This document shows, one piece after another, positions 16,193-24,886 of a DNA stretch of 64,000 nt. The notes beneath the pieces are model-generated. The model was not told the DNA's origin. It made no database searches and saw only the letters and a list, made by a program, of their open reading frames with translations. Source of the stretch: Fodinicola acaciae (GTDB lineage Bacteria; Actinomycetota; Actinomycetes; Mycobacteriales; HKI-0501); the NCBI RefSeq assembly GCF_010993745.1, contig NZ_WOTN01000004.1, positions 930,001 to 994,000 of the forward strand, given 5' to 3'. The position numbers were made by a program, and so were the translations under genes. Each line of letters opens with the position of its first letter. Within the stretch, counting starts at the first letter, position 1.

Positions 16193-17482
16193 GTGCACGA
16201 GAGCGGCGTGGCTCGACGGTGGCACGGATGGACGGCGGGGATCGGCTGCGTAGCGGCGGTGGCCCTGCTCGCCACCGGGTGCAGCGGCAAGACTTTTCCG
16301 GCGAAGGCGGCAAAACCAGCGGTGCCGGCCGCGACCGTGGCGATCAGCCCGGCGACCGGCAGCCAGAACGTGCCGACCGCCGGCGGCATCACGGTGACCG
16401 CGAGCGGTGGCAAGGTGACCAACGTGTCGGTCAAGTCCGGCGGCTCCACCGTCGTCGGCGACCTCAGCGCGGACGGGTTGACCTGGAAGAGCAAGTGGGC
16501 CCTCAACGGCGCGCAGACCTACACGGTGACCGCGACCGCGGTCAACTCGGCCGGCCAGACCTCGACGCAGACCAGCACCTTCAGCACCTACAAGCCGACC
16601 AAGTTCTTCGACACCGAGATCGGCCAGGGCAGCGGGAAGACCTACGGCGTCGGGATGCCGATCCAGCTCACCTTCGACCGCTCCATCACCAACAAGGCGG
16701 CGATCGAGAAGGCACTGGAGGTGACGACCTCCAAGCCGGTGGTCGGCGCCTGGTACTGGCTGGACAGCCAGCACCTCAACTTCCGGCCGCAGGACTACTG
16801 GCCGGCCAACACCAAGGTGACCGTGCGCGGCCACTTCAACGGCGTCGCCGGCACGTCCAGCGCGTACGGCAAGGACATCAGCCAGACCTTCAACATCGGC
16901 CGCTCGCTGATCGCGGTGGTCGGCACCAGGACGCACCGCATGCAGGTCTACAAGGACGGCAAGCTGGTCTACAACTGGAAGATCGCCACCGGCCGGCCCG
17001 GCCATGACACGCCCAACGGCACGTATCTGACCATCAACAAGGGCAACCCGGTGCGGATGCGGCCGGCGGACGTGCAGAAAGGCGAGTCGGGTTACTACGA
17101 CCTGATGGTGCCGTGGGCCGTACGGTTCACCTGGTCCGGCATCTTCCTGCACGACGCGTACTGGTCGGTCGGCGACCAGGGCCACCGCAACGTCAGCCAC
17201 GGCTGCGTCAACATGTCGCCGTCCAACTCCAAGACCTACTACCAGATGGAGCTTCCCGGCGACGTGGTCACGGTGACCGGCAGCCCGCTCGCCGGCAGCC
17301 GCGGCGACGGCTGGACCGACTGGTTCCTCGGCTGGTCCGACGTGCTGGGCAAGAGCGCGACGCACCAGGCCGTACAGGCCGGTCCGCAGGGCAGCACGCT
17401 CGTCGACCCGTCGACGCTGCCGGCCGACCCCGGCAAGGCGCCGCTGACCACCTCCGCGGTGCACAACGCCAAGGCTTCCTGA
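16193..17482 (+). CDS. L,D-transpeptidase lipoprotein (Ig-like domains plus YkuD)
   Basis: The 429-residue protein starts at GTG 16193, nine bases after GGAGG. A lipoprotein signal with lipobox LATG-Cys sits near residue 30. Two Ig-like modules follow (about 45-150 and 150-260), then the YkuD catalytic domain with HDAYWS and the nucleophile motif SHGCVNMS. The arrangement matches mycobacterial Ldt enzymes that form 3-3 crosslinks in peptidoglycan or attach proteins to it. A strong terminator follows. Confidence 0.9.
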   Translation: MHESGVARRWHGWTAGIGCVAAVALLATGCSGKTFPAKAAKPAVPAATVAISPATGSQNVPTAGGITVTASGGKVTNVSVKSGGSTVVGDLSADGLTWKSKWALNGAQTYTVTATAVNSAGQTSTQTSTFSTYKPTKFFDTEIGQGSGKTYGVGMPIQLTFDRSITNKAAIEKALEVTTSKPVVGAWYWLDSQHLNFRPQDYWPANTKVTVRGHFNGVAGTSSAYGKDISQTFNIGRSLIAVVGTRTHRMQVYKDGKLVYNWKIATGRPGHDTPNGTYLTINKGNPVRMRPADVQKGESGYYDLMVPWAVRFTWSGIFLHDAYWSVGDQGHRNVSHGCVNMSPSNSKTYYQMELPGDVVTVTGSPLAGSRGDGWTDWFLGWSDVLGKSATHQAVQAGPQGSTLVDPSTLPADPGKAPLTTSAVHNAKAS

Positions 17483-17493
17483 GCTTTCGCAGG

Positions 17494-17525
17494 AAAGGCC
17501 CGGTCCGCGTTGGACCGGGCCTTTT
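17494..17525 (+). terminator. Rho-independent terminator after the L,D-transpeptidase
   Basis: An AAGGCCCGGTCC stem pairs with GGACCGGGCCTT around a short loop and ends in TTTT. It lies 12 bases after the stop codon. Confidence 0.9.
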
Positions 17526-17570
17526 GCTGTCCGTCGGACATCTTCCGGAAATAATAACGAAAACCGTCAA

Positions 17571-17599
17571 TTGAGGACCCAACGGCAATACTGTATGGT
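17571..17599 (+). promoter_or_regulatory. Promoter of the leader peptide transcript (leaderless)
   Basis: TTGAGG (17571-17576) and TATGGT (17594-17599) are separated by 17 bases. The predicted start point, about seven bases further, coincides with the GTG of the leader peptide at 17607. This gives a leaderless message, usual for this peptide class. Confidence 0.6.
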
Positions 17600-17606
17600 C
17601 TGCGCT

Positions 17607-17687
17607 GTGGCGGACCTGTTCCTGCGCAGGCGACTGGTGGTCGACCTCTGTCGGCTGCGGTCCTGCCTGTGTCGCGCCGCCATCTAG
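17607..17687 (+). CDS. Cys-rich leader peptide (26 residues)
   Basis: The short ORF runs GTG to TAG with three cysteines near its end (RRLVVDLCRLRSCLCR). It matches the actinomycete putative leader peptide pattern of the RRHVDLCR type that precedes sulfur and cysteine metabolism genes and acts by cysteine-dependent attenuation. Here it lies 83 bases before a secreted protein gene instead of a sulfur gene. Its promoter places the start codon at the 5' end of the mRNA. Confidence 0.65.
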   Translation: MADLFLRRRLVVDLCRLRSCLCRAAI

Positions 17688-17770
17688 TGCTGGCCTGAGC
17701 GCCTCTCTTTACCGGTAAACGCGGGGTCTCCGCGTATCTCCGGCTGTCCGCGTCTCTGGAAGGGATATCC

Positions 17771-18556
17771 ATGTCCACGGTAGGAAAAGTCGTCGCGCGC
17801 GCGGCGCTGTACGCGTCGGCGGCGGCCGGCGCGTACTTTCTGATGCATGCCGCCGCGGCGTCCGCGGACGAGCAGAAACCGCCGCCGTCGGTCGGCTCGG
17901 TGCTCACCACGGCCGGCAAGCTTCTGCCGGAGCGGGTGGTGAAACCACTGGAAAACGGCAACGGTGACATCGGCGTCGGCGACGCGCGTCCGTCCGACCC
18001 GGCGACGAAAACCCCGGCGCCAGGCGAAAAGAACCCGCCGTTCAACCGCGCACACGCGTCCGCGGTGCCGCGGGTCGGCGTCGGCTACAACGTCGCGACC
18101 GGCACCATTCGCTGGTCGTACGACCTGAAACCGCCGGTCGACACCGGTGTCGTCACCTCGCACCTGCCGCTGCCGAAACCGACCGTGCACCGTGTCCTGC
18201 CTGGCGATTTCGGCGTCGTACAGAACCACGCGTCGCATCTGGAGCAGGACAACCGCACCGCGGACGGCCCGCGTCATCCGACCGATCCGAACAAGAGCGA
18301 CTGGAACCTGACCACCACCGACGTTCTGCTGCCGGGCGGCAGCCGCGTGCTGCGCTTCGACATGGTCTGCCCCAACCACGCCGGCTGGTCCGAGGACCAC
18401 GGTGACCACCATTTCGACGGCACCTACACCGGTGCGACCAAATACGACCTGCAAAACGGTCACCTGGTTTTCTCCTACCAGTGGGGTGACAAGGTGTTCA
18501 ACAACGCCTTCATCGAGGCCCACTACATCGCGTACGGTTTGTCCAACGACAGCTAG
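17771..18556 (+). CDS. Secreted protein of unknown function downstream of the Cys leader
   Basis: The 261-residue product has an N-terminal signal-like hydrophobic segment (ARAALYASAAAGAYFLMHAA) and a Pro-rich linker to about residue 90. The globular domain is rich in His, Asp and Trp (FDMVCPNHAGWSEDHGDHHF). Only one cysteine is present after the signal. The His/Asp clusters suggest metal binding, but I recognise no family with confidence. GGAAGGG precedes the ATG. A GC-rich stem follows the stop. Confidence 0.7.
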   Translation: MSTVGKVVARAALYASAAAGAYFLMHAAAASADEQKPPPSVGSVLTTAGKLLPERVVKPLENGNGDIGVGDARPSDPATKTPAPGEKNPPFNRAHASAVPRVGVGYNVATGTIRWSYDLKPPVDTGVVTSHLPLPKPTVHRVLPGDFGVVQNHASHLEQDNRTADGPRHPTDPNKSDWNLTTTDVLLPGGSRVLRFDMVCPNHAGWSEDHGDHHFDGTYTGATKYDLQNGHLVFSYQWGDKVFNNAFIEAHYIAYGLSNDS

Positions 18557-18566
18557 AAAATCCGGT

Positions 18567-18591
18567 GGAAGGGGCCGCGCCGGCCCCTTCC
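18567..18591. terminator. GC-rich hairpin between convergent genes
   Basis: GGAAGGGGCCG pairs perfectly with CGGCCCCTTCC around a short loop. It sits between the secreted protein gene and the convergent small gene and could terminate both. It lacks a T-tract. Confidence 0.65.
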
Positions 18592-18592
18592 C

Positions 18593-18763
18593 CTACTTCC
18601 GCGGGTCCTCGAAGGCCGGCAGGTCGGCGTCCTCGTCCGACGGCGGCTCGGGATCGCGCCATTCCTCCGGATGGCTCAGCCGGTTGCCGCGCAGAGTGCC
18701 GTCCAGCTCGTGTTTGAGCTCGTCGTCCGTACGCGGCCCGTGTTTGCTGCTTTCGCGTTCCAT
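18593..18763 (-). CDS. Small conserved acidic protein (56 residues)
   Basis: The ORF encodes MERESSKHGPRTDDELKHEL at its start and WRDPEPPSDEDADLPAFEDP near its end. This matches a small actinomycete family typified by KHGPR...DDEL and EEWRDPEP segments; its function is unknown. ATG 18763 is preferred because AGAGGA lies six bases upstream; an ATG two codons earlier sits too close to that site. It is 11 bases downstream of the SDR gene on the same strand and probably in its operon. Confidence 0.7.
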   Translation of the reverse strand: MERESSKHGPRTDDELKHELDGTLRGNRLSHPEEWRDPEPPSDEDADLPAFEDPRK

Positions 18764-18774
18764 CGCCATTCCTC

Positions 18775-19602
18775 TCAGCTTTTCCGCCAGCCGTCGTCGG
18801 TCAGCCGGCCGCTGGCCTGCGACCCCATCAGGAGCATTCCGCCGTCGACCAGATAGGACGCGCCGGTGACGTAGCCGGCAGCCGGCGTCGCCAGAAACGC
18901 CACGACGGCGGCGACTTCCTGTGCGTGGCCGGTGCGCCCGAGCGGAATGCCGGGGCGGTGCTGCTCATGTGGATCGACGTCCTCCTGGCCGGTCATCGGC
19001 GTGGAGATCTCGCCCGGCGCCACCGAGTTGACGGTGATGCCGTGCTCGGCCAGCTCCAGTGCCAGCACCTTCGTCAGCATGCCGGCGCCGGCTTTCGCGG
19101 CACAGTATGGCGCGGCGCCGACCTTCGGCGCGTGTTCGTGGACGCTGGTGATCGTGATGATCCGGCCGCCGCGGCCGTCCGCGATCATCCGCTTCGCGGC
19201 GCGTTGTGAGCACGCGAAAACACCGTCGAGATCGACCGAGAGCACGTGCCGCCAGCGGTCGAAATCCAGGTCCATGAACGGTTCGGCGGTGCCGGTGCCG
19301 GCGCAGTTGACCAGCACGTCGACGCCGCCGAGCTCGTCGGCCAGCTCGTCGATCGCGGCCGTCGACGTGGGCAGGTCGCCGAGATCCAGCCGGCGTACGG
19401 CCACCTTGCCGCCGCGCTCGGTGACCTCGTCCGCGGTGGCGGCCGCACCGTCCGCGTCGCGGTGATACGTGACGCCGACATCGACACCGCCGCCGGCCAG
19501 TGCGACCGCGACCGCACGACCGATGCCGGAGTCAGAGCCGGTGACGATGGCCGTACGCGGCCGTCCGTCCTGTTCGTGGGGAAGCGGGGCATCTGTCGTC
19601 AT
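18775..19602 (-). CDS. SDR family NAD(P)-dependent oxidoreductase
   Basis: The 275-residue classical short-chain dehydrogenase has the cofactor motif TGSDSGIGRA (about residues 21-30), the structural NCAG segment (VLVNCAGTG), the catalytic serine in ITITSVHEH and the YxxxK pair in PYCAAKAG. The basic residue after beta2 (TYHRDADG) suggests NADP(H). The substrate is not predictable; glucose-dehydrogenase-like and 3-oxoacyl reductases share this pattern. Confidence 0.85.
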   Translation of the reverse strand: MTTDAPLPHEQDGRPRTAIVTGSDSGIGRAVAVALAGGGVDVGVTYHRDADGAAATADEVTERGGKVAVRRLDLGDLPTSTAAIDELADELGGVDVLVNCAGTGTAEPFMDLDFDRWRHVLSVDLDGVFACSQRAAKRMIADGRGGRIITITSVHEHAPKVGAAPYCAAKAGAGMLTKVLALELAEHGITVNSVAPGEISTPMTGQEDVDPHEQHRPGIPLGRTGHAQEVAAVVAFLATPAAGYVTGASYLVDGGMLLMGSQASGRLTDDGWRKS

Positions 19603-19704
19603 CGATACGGCTTACCCGAGGCAGCACTGCCTTACACGCGGGACGTGTGACCGAGGTGCAGCCGGGTATCCACGTCCTATCGGCATAGTGAGAAGGGAGA
19701 AATC

Positions 19705-19932
19705 ATGACCGCGACCGAGACCGGCCAGGTGACCGGTACGAAGGACAAGACGTACAACGTTTTGTGGTTCACCGAAGCGTGTCTGGACAATGTGCTCCGG
19801 CTGGAGACCTACATCCAGGACGCCGAACGCGACGGCGACAGCGAGCTGGCCGACTTTTTCCGCCGCGCGCAGGCGGACAGCCGCAAAGGCGCCGAGCAAG
19901 CCAAGCAGCTGCTGAAATCGCGGCTGAGCTAG
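19705..19932 (+). CDS. Small helical conserved protein
   Basis: The 75-residue protein is largely alpha-helical (YNVLWFTEACLDNVLRLE, then DFFRRAQADSRKGAEQAKQL). It belongs to a small actinomycete family without known function. GAAGGGAGAA before the ATG is a good ribosome site. A hairpin terminator follows. Confidence 0.75.
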   Translation: MTATETGQVTGTKDKTYNVLWFTEACLDNVLRLETYIQDAERDGDSELADFFRRAQADSRKGAEQAKQLLKSRLS

Positions 19933-19945
19933 CAAAACGACAACA

Positions 19946-19970
19946 GTGGCGCTCTCGGTGAGAGCGCCAC
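19946..19970. terminator. Hairpin between convergent genes
   Basis: GTGGCGCTCTC and GAGAGCGCCAC form a perfect 11-bp stem with a three-base loop, between the small helical protein gene and the convergent MFS gene. It may serve both directions. Confidence 0.7.
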
Positions 19971-19973
19971 CCG

Positions 19974-21155
19974 TCATGCGTGCTGAGGTTGCCTGGTCAG
20001 GTGCCAGGCCGCGACCGCCAACGCACCAATGCCAGTGACAGCGGCGAAAGTCGCCACTCCGGCGAAAAGCGAGATCGTGGCGGCGACGACGCCGATGCCG
20101 ATCACCGGCAGCGCGACGCCGAGATAAATGCAGACGTAGAACGCCGCGCTGACCTCGGCGCGCTGCTCGGTCGGCGCGATCTGGGTGAGATCGTCTTGTG
20201 CGGCCAGGAAAGCCAGCCCGTGTCCGGCTCCGGCGAATACGGCGCCGACGATCAACAACGCAACGACGTGCAGTGGCGCGGCGAGCACCAACGCCAGCAG
20301 GCCCGCCGCCAGAAGTGCCAGTCCGCCGGCCTGCGCCGGAGCCGGCGGCGCGCCACGGCGTACGACCAGCTGCGCGACGCACGACGAGCCGAGCATGATG
20401 GACGTGACCAGGCCAAGCAGCGCCAGGTTGGACGAATGCAACACGAGTTTGCCCGCGTACGACGGCATAACGGCAAGGAACAACCCGGCCGCCACGGCCC
20501 ACACGGCGGCGGCGGTCAGACCGACGCGCGCGAAATCGGCGCGGATGCCGCGCGGCACGCGCGGCCAGCGGACCCGCCACCGCGCCGAACTGTCCGCGGC
20601 CCGCGTCTCCGGCACGATACGCAGCAACAAAATCGCGACCGCGCACAGGACCATGCCTGGCACGTACGCCAAAACCAACGGCGCCGGGGCGAATTGCGCC
20701 AGGATGCCGGCAAGAAGTGGCGCCGTGGCCGAGCCGCCAGCTTGCGCCAGCGTCGCCATCAGCGCGGCCCGCCTCGGGTCGCCTTCCGGCACCAGCTCGG
20801 CCAGCGCGGCCGTCGCCGCGCCACTCATCATTCCCTGAGCCAAACCCTGGGTCGCGCGAGCGGCGAACAGCCAGGCGACACCCGACGCCAACGCGAAAAA
20901 CACCAGCGCGAGGATGGCCAGCGCGAGACCGGCGGCGATCACCCGGCGGCGGCCAAACCGGTCGGACAGCTGTCCGAACAACAGCAGCGACGGGATCAGC
21001 ACCAGCGCGTACACCGCGAAGACCAGCGCCAGGACCGCGGTCGAAAAGCCGAATTTGGTGCTGTAGACGGCATAGAGCGGTGTCGCCAGGTTGGCGCTCA
21101 ACAACATCGACGCGAAGGCGCTGGTCACCACCAACACCGGCGTCCGCGTAGTCAC
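19974..21155 (-). CDS. MFS transporter
   Basis: This 393-residue major-facilitator protein has about twelve hydrophobic segments and motif A in GQLSDRFGRRRVI between TM2 and TM3. GTG 21155 follows GAGGAGG at correct spacing; the longer in-frame start at 21335 would add a non-membrane segment that overlaps the transketolase gene. A drug or metabolite exporter is likely; the substrate is unknown. Confidence 0.85.
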   Translation of the reverse strand: MTTRTPVLVVTSAFASMLLSANLATPLYAVYSTKFGFSTAVLALVFAVYALVLIPSLLLFGQLSDRFGRRRVIAAGLALAILALVFFALASGVAWLFAARATQGLAQGMMSGAATAALAELVPEGDPRRAALMATLAQAGGSATAPLLAGILAQFAPAPLVLAYVPGMVLCAVAILLLRIVPETRAADSSARWRVRWPRVPRGIRADFARVGLTAAAVWAVAAGLFLAVMPSYAGKLVLHSSNLALLGLVTSIMLGSSCVAQLVVRRGAPPAPAQAGGLALLAAGLLALVLAAPLHVVALLIVGAVFAGAGHGLAFLAAQDDLTQIAPTEQRAEVSAAFYVCIYLGVALPVIGIGVVAATISLFAGVATFAAVTGIGALAVAAWHLTRQPQHA

Positions 21156-21260
21156 AGCCACCTCCTCGGCATACCCCGCTTGTTGCGACCGGAAACGCGG
21201 TTTGCCGGCGGCGTCCCGCGGGTAAGCGAAGTGGAATGCCGATGCGAAGCAGGAGTTGAC

Positions 21261-23132
21261 ATGTTCCGATACGAGCTCGCGCAGCAGCTGCGAGTGGACT
21301 CGGTGCGGGCGAGCGCCGCGGCCGGCTCGGGTCATCCGACCTCGTCGATGTCGGCGGCCGACCTGATGGCCGTGCTGCTGGACGGATATCTACGGCTGGA
21401 TTTCACCGATCCCGACAACGCCGGCAATAACGCCGGCTATAACGCCGGCAATAACGCCGGCAATGACGCGCTGATTTTCTCCAAGGGCCATGCCTCACCG
21501 TTGTATTACGCGATGTTGAAGGCGGCCGGCGCGATCACCGACGAGCAGCTGTTGACATTCCGGCGGTTCGGCAGCCGGCTGGAGGGCCATCCGACGCCGC
21601 GGATCCCGCCGACACCGGTCGCCACCGGATCGCTCGGCCAGGGCCTGCCGGTCGGTGTCGGCTTGGCTTTGACAGGCAAGAAACTCGACCGGCTCGACTA
21701 TCGCGTGTGGGTCCTGTGCGGCGACTCGGAGCTGGCGGAAGGCTCGATCTGGGAGGCGTTCGCGCAGGCCGGCTGGGCCGGCTTGGACAACCTGACCGTT
21801 GTCGTCGACGTCAACCGACTCGGTCAGACGCGGGAAACCATGCTCGGATGGGACTTGGACGCGTACGCGGAACGCGCACGTTCCTTTGGTTGGCATGCCG
21901 TACGGCTCGATGGGCATGATCTGGACGCCATCGACGCGGCCTACGGCTCGGCCGTCAACACGACCGGCAAGCCGACGGTTGTGTTCGCGCGTACGAAGAA
22001 AGGCGCCGGAGTGGCGGCCGTCGAGAACCAGCTCGGCAAGCACGGGAAGCCGCTGGAGGACGCGGAGGCGGCCATCGCCGAGCTCGGAGGCGAGCGCCAC
22101 CTGACCGTCGAGGTGACACCGGCCGCCGCGCGACAGCGGCACGAGTTTCCGTCTGGAGAGGGGAAAATGCCGGCGTGGGAGGTCGGCGACCAGGTGGCGA
22201 CGCGGCAGGCGTACGGCGCCGCGCTCAGCTATCTCGGTGACACGAACGGTCGGGTGGTCGCGTTGGATGGCGAGGTCTCCAACTCGACGCAGTCGCAGAT
22301 GTTCGCCGAGGCGCACCCAGAGCGGTATTTCGAGATGTTCATCGCCGAACAACAGATGATCGCCGCCGCGGTCGGCATGCAGACACGCGGCTGGGTGCCG
22401 TACGCGTCGACCTTCGGCGCGTTCCTGACGCGTGCGTACGACTTCATCCGGATGGCCGCGGTGTCGCGTGCCGATCTGCGGCTGTGCGGCTCGCACGCAG
22501 GTGTGTCGATCGGCGAGGACGGTCCGTCGCAGATGGCGTTGGAGGACATCGCCGCTTTGCGTGCGGTGCACGGAAGCACCGTGCTGCATCCGTCCGATGC
22601 CAACCAGGCCGCGCGGCTGGTGACCGAGATGGCCGGCCGGCCCGGCATCAGCTATCTGCGTACGCTGCGCGGCAAGACTTTGGTGCGCACGCCGGCAAAC
22701 CAGGACGTACGCATCGGAGGAAGCCGCCTGCTCAGGTCCAGCGATCGCGACGACCTCACGATCGTCGCGTGCGGAATTACCGTCGATGAGGCCGAAAAAG
22801 CGGCGGACCGGCTGGCATCCGGCGGGATCGCGGTGCGCGTACTCGACTGCTATTCGATCAAACCGATCGACCAGGCGGCATTGACCGAAGCCGCGGCACG
22901 CACGCGCGCGATCGTCACCGTCGAGGACCATTGGCCAGAGGGCGGCCTCGGCGATGCGGTTTTGGAGGCACTCGCGGAAAATCTGGACCGGCCGGCGGTC
23001 CACAAGTTGGCCGTACGCGACATGCCGATCTCCGGCAGCCCGGCGGAGCTCATGCACGAAGCACGTATCGACGCCGACGCGATAGTCGCGACCGCACAAT
23101 CGGTTGTCGGCGAGCTGATGTCGCGACGCTGA
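21261..23132 (+). CDS. tkt: Transketolase
   Basis: The 623-residue thiamine-diphosphate enzyme transfers two-carbon ketol units in the pentose phosphate pathway. Marks are ASAAAGSGHPTSSMS near the N-terminus, LIFSKGHASPLYYAM, the ThDP/Mg motif beginning GDSELAEGS and ending NRLG, and the catalytic glutamate segment IAEQQMIAAAVG. It is shorter than E. coli TktA, as in many actinomycete forms. Residues about 53-68 contain four in-frame copies of the tetrapeptide NAGN (one as NAGY), an insertion just before the SKGH loop. It is followed after two bases by the Fpg-like gene. Confidence 0.9.
   Translation: MFRYELAQQLRVDSVRASAAAGSGHPTSSMSAADLMAVLLDGYLRLDFTDPDNAGNNAGYNAGNNAGNDALIFSKGHASPLYYAMLKAAGAITDEQLLTFRRFGSRLEGHPTPRIPPTPVATGSLGQGLPVGVGLALTGKKLDRLDYRVWVLCGDSELAEGSIWEAFAQAGWAGLDNLTVVVDVNRLGQTRETMLGWDLDAYAERARSFGWHAVRLDGHDLDAIDAAYGSAVNTTGKPTVVFARTKKGAGVAAVENQLGKHGKPLEDAEAAIAELGGERHLTVEVTPAAARQRHEFPSGEGKMPAWEVGDQVATRQAYGAALSYLGDTNGRVVALDGEVSNSTQSQMFAEAHPERYFEMFIAEQQMIAAAVGMQTRGWVPYASTFGAFLTRAYDFIRMAAVSRADLRLCGSHAGVSIGEDGPSQMALEDIAALRAVHGSTVLHPSDANQAARLVTEMAGRPGISYLRTLRGKTLVRTPANQDVRIGGSRLLRSSDRDDLTIVACGITVDEAEKAADRLASGGIAVRVLDCYSIKPIDQAALTEAAARTRAIVTVEDHWPEGGLGDAVLEALAENLDRPAVHKLAVRDMPISGSPAELMHEARIDADAIVATAQSVVGELMSRR
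21417..21464 (+). repeat. Tandem 12-base repeat inside the transketolase gene
   Basis: Four consecutive copies of AACGCCGGCAAT (the second has TAT) lie in frame, each encoding Asn-Ala-Gly-Asn. Related transketolases have a short Asp-Asn-Pro-x-Asn-Asp link here, so the array is an expansion. Slippage would change the protein by four residues per unit without a frameshift. Confidence 0.85.
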
Positions 23133-23134
23133 TC

Positions 23135-23908
23135 ATGCCGGAACTGCCCGACGTGGAAGGCTTTCGCCGCGTGCTCGCCACCCATGCGGTCGGGCGTCGG
23201 ATAAAGCACGTCGACGTGCTGGACGACGGCGTGCTGCGCAACGTCAACGCTCGTACGCTTGAAGCAAAACTGCGCGGCCGCAGCTTCGAACAACCGCGAC
23301 GGCACGGAAAGTGGCTCATCACTCCGGTCCGGCACGCGGGCGTGATGATGCTGCATTTCGGCATGACGGGGATGCTCTGCTGGGTCGAGCCGAGGCAGGA
23401 CAGGCACCGAGACGACCGGGTCGTTTTCGCTTTCGACGACGGCGAGCTGCGATATCGCGACCTGCGTAAGCTGCGCGGACTGTGGCTGACCGACGACGAA
23501 AACGAGGTCCTCGCGGACGTCGGACCGGACGCGGCCGAGATCTCCGCCGACGAGTTACGCGACCTGCTGGCAAAGCGCCACCGGCAGGTCAAGGCGGCAC
23601 TGATCGACCAGTCCGTCGTCGCCGGGATCGGCAACCTGCTCGCCGACGAAATCCTCTGGCGGGCACGCGTGCATCCGCGGCTGCCCTGTCACCGGCTGGC
23701 GCGCGGCGACTTCGGTCGGCTGGATCGGGCCAGGAGGTCCGTGCTGCGGCAGTCCATCGCGAAAGGCCGGGTGCCGCCACACAAATCGTGGCTGACCGGC
23801 CGCCGCGACGATCCGTCCGGATCGTGTCCGCGCTGTGGTACGACGCTCGCGCACGACCGGATCGGCGGACGGTCGACGACGTGGTGTCCGCACTGCCAGC
23901 CGTCGTAA
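23135..23908 (+). CDS. Fpg/Nei family DNA glycosylase/AP lyase
   Basis: The 257-residue protein starts MPELPDVEGFRR, giving the catalytic Pro2 and Glu3 pair after Met removal. It has the beta-hairpin lysine in RHGKWLITPV, the helix-two-turn-helix VVAGIGNLLADEILWRA and a C-terminal zinc finger with four cysteines (CPRCGTT and WCPHCQ). It removes oxidised bases from DNA. The ATG lies two bases after the transketolase stop, so the pair is co-transcribed. Confidence 0.88.
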   Translation: MPELPDVEGFRRVLATHAVGRRIKHVDVLDDGVLRNVNARTLEAKLRGRSFEQPRRHGKWLITPVRHAGVMMLHFGMTGMLCWVEPRQDRHRDDRVVFAFDDGELRYRDLRKLRGLWLTDDENEVLADVGPDAAEISADELRDLLAKRHRQVKAALIDQSVVAGIGNLLADEILWRARVHPRLPCHRLARGDFGRLDRARRSVLRQSIAKGRVPPHKSWLTGRRDDPSGSCPRCGTTLAHDRIGGRSTTWCPHCQPS

Positions 23909-24784
23909 TCACGATTTGCCGAGAATGGCGTCGGCGACGGCATCAGGTGCTTCGCGTGGTGGAAAATGGCCGACCCCTGGCAGCACCAGACGCTCGTAAT
24001 CACTGGCGAAAAGGTGCTCCATGGATTCCGTGGTGGTCGGCAGGTTGTCGCCGTCCTCGTCTCCGTGTACGACCAAAGTCGGCACCTGGACGGCCGCTGG
24101 TTCGAGCAGCTTGGCCTCGATGTCCTCGTACGCCGGATCGCCACGGGCCTCACCCCAGCGATGCGTGTACGCGTGGATGGTGATTTCTGGCCAGTCGTCG
24201 TTGTCCCACGCCTGCGCCGCCTGGTCGAAATCGGCGGCGTCGACCTCCCACGACGGCGACCAGGTGCGCCACAAATACCGGCTCAGCTCCACGCGGTCCT
24301 CGCGGACGGCGCGCCGGCCACGCTCGGTCGCCACCAGCCACTCGTACCAGTAGGCATGCGTGAGCGGCCAGCTCAGCGCCACGTCCGGCCGGTTGGTGAC
24401 GTGGCCGGCGGACAGCGCCACGATTCGCTTGACGCGCTCCGGAAACAGCGCTCCGACGACGTACGCGGCGCGCGCACCCCAGTCGTGTCCGACCAGCACG
24501 ACGTCCCGCAGCTCCAGCGCGGCCAGGAAGTCGGCGAGGTCCTGGCCGAGAGCGCCGATCTGGCCGGATCGCATCTTGCCGGCGGCGCGAAAGCGCGTCT
24601 CGCCGAAGCCGCGCAGATACGGCCGGATGACGCGATGGCCGGCCGCGTGCAGGGGCGGCAGCACGCCGTCCCAACAGTGCGGATCATCCGGCCAGCCGTG
24701 CACCGCGACCAGCGGCCGGCCATCGCGAGGGCCGCTGGTCTCGTACGCGATCTCCAGGTCCTTGGTGAGTGTTTTCTCCGTCAT
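23909..24784 (-). CDS. Alpha/beta hydrolase, epoxide hydrolase-like
   Basis: The 291-residue protein has the oxyanion HGWP motif (29-32) and the nucleophile elbow GHDWGA with Asp101, which indicates the epoxide hydrolase/haloalkane dehalogenase branch instead of a serine esterase. A late LPGVGHFPP gives the catalytic histidine. Its stop is next to the convergent glycosylase stop. The substrate is unknown. Confidence 0.82.
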   Translation of the reverse strand: MTEKTLTKDLEIAYETSGPRDGRPLVAVHGWPDDPHCWDGVLPPLHAAGHRVIRPYLRGFGETRFRAAGKMRSGQIGALGQDLADFLAALELRDVVLVGHDWGARAAYVVGALFPERVKRIVALSAGHVTNRPDVALSWPLTHAYWYEWLVATERGRRAVREDRVELSRYLWRTWSPSWEVDAADFDQAAQAWDNDDWPEITIHAYTHRWGEARGDPAYEDIEAKLLEPAAVQVPTLVVHGDEDGDNLPTTTESMEHLFASDYERLVLPGVGHFPPREAPDAVADAILGKS

Positions 24785-24886
24785 GCTCGTCGCCTACCCG
24801 GACCGCCCGGCCGATATGCGGCCGATGTTTGGGCCGTTTCCGCGCGGGGTATCGCTCTGTGACGTCGGTTGTCAGGAGATGATCCG

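Noticed and set aside
15989-17464. A 491-codon minus-strand frame over the L,D-transpeptidase
   Set aside because: Composition is Arg/Val/Ala-rich without domains; the plus strand has a complete lipobox and YkuD motif.
19980-21260. A 427-codon N-terminal extension of transketolase
   Set aside because: It is Gln/Arg-rich and antisense to the MFS gene; the conserved transketolase start is ATG 21261.
21417-21464. CRISPR-like regular spacing
   Set aside because: Units are directly adjacent 12-base coding repeats without spacers.
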